Source of the DNA: Pseudanabaena cinerea FACHB-1277
Lineage (GTDB): Bacteria > Cyanobacteriota > Cyanobacteriia > Pseudanabaenales > Pseudanabaenaceae
Assembly: GCF_014696345.1 (NCBI RefSeq)
Contig: NZ_JACJPY010000017.1
Coordinates: 1-58,817, forward strand
DNA length: 58,817 nucleotides
Direction of reading: 5' to 3'
Below are positions 57,373 through 58,817 of the stretch, piece after piece. Made by a program: the position numbers and the translations under genes. How positions within the stretch are numbered: position 1 is the stretch's first letter; each line of letters opens with the position of its first letter. The notes beneath the pieces are model-generated. The model saw nothing but the letters and a program-made list of their open reading frames with translations. It did no database searches and was not told where the DNA came from.

Positions 57373-57534
57373 GGAATCCCTTCTCAGTTCTTTTGCCTCA
57401 GCCCATTTGCCAAAGGCGATCAAAATTTTTTTTAGTTTGGTAAGGTGCGTTATGTTCCGCTAACACACCCTACTAAACTAAATGCGATAACAAAATAACT
57501 TGCTGATTTTTCTTTGATTTGAGATTATACGCTC

Positions 57535-57580
57535 CACACCCTTCGAGTTTAAAACTTGAGGGACAATTTTTTGAGGTGAT
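57535..57580 (+). terminator. Hairpin with T run, first copy of a duplicated module
   Basis: The near-palindrome CCCTTCGAGTTT-AAAACTTGAGGG is followed by AATTTTTTG, consistent with termination downstream of the NACHT gene. A close copy with about 60 bp of similarity lies at 58080-58130. Confidence 0.65.
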
Positions 57581-57647
57581 TGAAATTTAATCTTCAAAAA
57601 ACTATCGAGTATAATAGAAATTAGTTGGAGCGATACAAATAAAAGTT

Positions 57648-57938
57648 ATGACCCCAGAAGAACTCAGACAGTTAGTTGAAAATAACGCTAGAACAGCCCA
57701 AGCCATGTTAGACACAATGGCTGACGCTAGATTAGAGCGCGAAGAACTTCGAGAAGGTATGACTACACTTCAGCAAGGCATGGGACAACTTCAGGAAGCA
57801 ATGGTTAGATTAACGAATATTCAACAAGGAGTATCCAATTTATTAGCCGCCCTTGACGAAGACCGACCAACCATTCTCAGAAAGCTGACAGCAATTGAAA
57901 ACAAACTAGATCAGGTCTTAACAAATAAACTAAACTAG
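57648..57938 (+). CDS. Small coiled-coil protein
   Basis: The 96-residue protein is almost entirely helical, with heptad-like spacing of Leu/Met/Ala (LRQLVENNARTAQAMLDTMADARLEREELREGM, then QLQEAMVRLTNIQQGVSNLLAAL and LTAIENKLDQVL). No known domain. Such short coiled-coil proteins are common in filamentous cyanobacteria, frequently beside toxin-antitoxin and IS genes. A duplicated hairpin module precedes both this gene and the next. Confidence 0.65.
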   Translation: MTPEELRQLVENNARTAQAMLDTMADARLEREELREGMTTLQQGMGQLQEAMVRLTNIQQGVSNLLAALDEDRPTILRKLTAIENKLDQVLTNKLN

Positions 57939-58079
57939 CAATTCTTATTTTTCGGTTCGGTAGAGTGCATCAATAAAATGGAACACACTCAAATCTTTTT
58001 CACACTAATCATTTATGCCTTACGCCCCCGCTAACACACGCTACCAAATTAAAGATAATTGATAATTGTTTGATTTGAG

Positions 58080-58130
58080 ATTAGATACTCCGCGCCCTTC
58101 GAGTTTAAAACTTGAGGGGTAATTTTTTGT
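58080..58130 (+). terminator. Hairpin with T run, second copy of the duplicated module
   Basis: The same CCCTTCGAGTTTAAAACTTGAGGG core and T run as at 57535-57580, preceded in both copies by TTTGATTTGAGATTA. It follows the coiled-coil gene. Confidence 0.65.
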
Positions 58131-58175
58131 TTCGTACTAACATCAAATTGAATGCAAATTTAGTGCCGTAGCCCT

Positions 58176-58442
58176 ATGATTAACCTTATTCGAGACATTC
58201 AATCCCTATCCACATTTAAACGTAATACCAGTGAACTGATTACCCAGATGAAAAACACTGGGCATCCCATAGTATTAACCATCAATGGTAAAGCAGAACT
58301 AGTCATCCAAGATGCAACATCCTATCAAAAATTACTGGATACAATTGAAGAATTAGAAACCATCATGGGAATTAAAAAAGGATTAGAAGACATTGCACAA
58401 GGACGCACTCAAATCTTTTTCACCCTAATTAGGGCTTGCTGA
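58176..58442 (+). CDS. Phd/YefM-type antitoxin, 3-prime end altered by an IS
   Basis: The 88-residue product matches the Phd/YefM N-terminus: DIQSLSTFKRNTSELITQMKNTGHPIVLTINGKAELVIQDATSYQKLLD, which includes the DNA-binding and dimerisation part. The expected C-terminal toxin-binding tail after GLEDIAQGRTQ is replaced by IFFTLIRAC, where the last codons come from sequence that looks like an IS end (GGGCTTGCTGAAAAAG). No toxin gene follows. The protein may still bind its operator, but it has probably lost its partner. Confidence 0.8.
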   Translation: MINLIRDIQSLSTFKRNTSELITQMKNTGHPIVLTINGKAELVIQDATSYQKLLDTIEELETIMGIKKGLEDIAQGRTQIFFTLIRAC

Positions 58443-58817
58443 AAAAGTAATTAGGAGGCAGGAAGAAGGCAAGTAGAAAAAGCAGACCACAGGACAGGCA
58501 AGACAGGAAATCGCCGAAATTGGTAACAATACTGCGGACATTTTTAAAAAAGGAGCCAAAAAAGCTATTCATCGGATAAGGTGCAAGTGTTGAAACAAAA
58601 CACCAAATGAATAGCATGATCGCCATAGTACCGAAGTTAGAGAGTAAAGTACAACAGAAATTTCTATCAATCCTGTTTTCAGCAATTATAGTGATGTGTG
58701 GGAAGGTAAACTTCAGAAATCTGAGTCGCTATAGCGAAATCAGTGAACGCACGTATCGACGGCAGTTTTCCCGTTCATACAACTTCATGAAAGGGAACGC
58801 AGAAATCATCAAAAAGG
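58432..58817 (+). mobile_element. Insertion sequence, left part, cut by the window end
   Basis: The element is inferred from an IS-like terminus GGGCTTGCTGAAAAAG at 58432, a non-coding lead of about 170 bp and a transposase start at 58607. The right end is outside the window. Confidence 0.6.
58607..58817 (+). CDS. Probable DDE transposase, N-terminal part only
   Basis: Seventy residues are visible before the window ends: MNSMIAIVPKLESKVQQKFLS, IVMCGKVNFRNLSRYSEISERTYRRQFSRSYNF. The FRNLSRYS-x-x-x-ERTYRRQF segment is typical of the N-terminal region of a group of IS4-like cyanobacterial transposases. Catalytic residues lie beyond the window, so intactness cannot be judged. Confidence 0.7.
   Translation, partial: MNSMIAIVPKLESKVQQKFLSILFSAIIVMCGKVNFRNLSRYSEISERTYRRQFSRSYNFMKGNAEIIKK

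Noticed and set aside
1-58817. tRNA or rRNA genes, and a tRNA-type attachment site for the island
   Set aside because: None recognised by eye on either strand. The flanking direct repeats do not look like a tRNA end.

Overview
The window looks like a chromosomal segment of a cyanobacterium, probably filamentous and Pseudanabaena-like (that placement is an inference). It carries psbU, an ndhD1-type NDH-1 subunit, the plant-type ferredoxin-thioredoxin reductase catalytic chain and a cyanobacterial-type glycolipid glycosyltransferase. The HIP1 octamer GCGATCGC is frequent, including inside many CRISPR spacers.

Layout. (1) 1-8.98 kb is ordinary core chromosome: psbU, ndhD, thiS, ftrC, a secreted hypothetical, trpS, sppA, a GT2 glycosyltransferase and an FAD oxidoreductase. 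(2) 9.04-9.63 kb is a scar: a HigB-like toxin fragment, then an IS1595-type transposase fragment, then a 13-nt piece of CRISPR repeat. (3) 9635-35889 is one uninterrupted CRISPR array of about 358 copies of a 37-bp repeat (hand count), about 45 percent of the window. The strand ending ATTGAAAC is the minus strand, so transcription runs from the leader at 35.9-36.2 kb toward low coordinates. (4) 36.2-50.8 kb is a type I-D system on the minus strand: cas3', a small winged-helix gene, then two MNT nucleotidyltransferases, a HEPN protein, cas10d, a PD-(D/E)XK nuclease-like gene, csc2, csc1, a hypothetical, cas6, a four-helix-bundle gene, cas4, cas1, cas2. (5) 50.9-58.8 kb is a defence and toxin-antitoxin neighbourhood: DUF433, two Uma2 nuclease-like genes, a WYL regulator like those controlling type I-D loci, a large NACHT-GUN4-FGE fusion, a coiled-coil protein, a Phd-type antitoxin and the start of another transposase.

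How the parts fit. Cas1-Cas2-Cas4 would add spacers at 35.9 kb. Cas6 would cut the minus-strand pre-crRNA within the repeat to leave an 8-nt ATTGAAAC handle. Csc1, Csc2 and Cas10d (which carries the HD nuclease) would form the effector, and the helicase-only Cas3' would join it. The HEPN-MNT genes and the nuclease-like gene overlap or abut effector genes, so they are probably co-expressed. The WYL protein is the best candidate repressor.

The most unusual points are: the MNT-MNT-HEPN module translationally coupled to cas10d; a degenerate two-repeat mini-array beside cas3 whose pseudo-spacer resembles DNA upstream of the effector operon; a NACHT protein with an embedded porphyrin-binding-type GUN4 domain and a C-terminus laid out like diversity-generating-retroelement targets; recurrent spacers sharing the same PAM-side end; and a duplicated 24+19-nt sequence bracketing the whole 44.5-kb CRISPR-Cas block.
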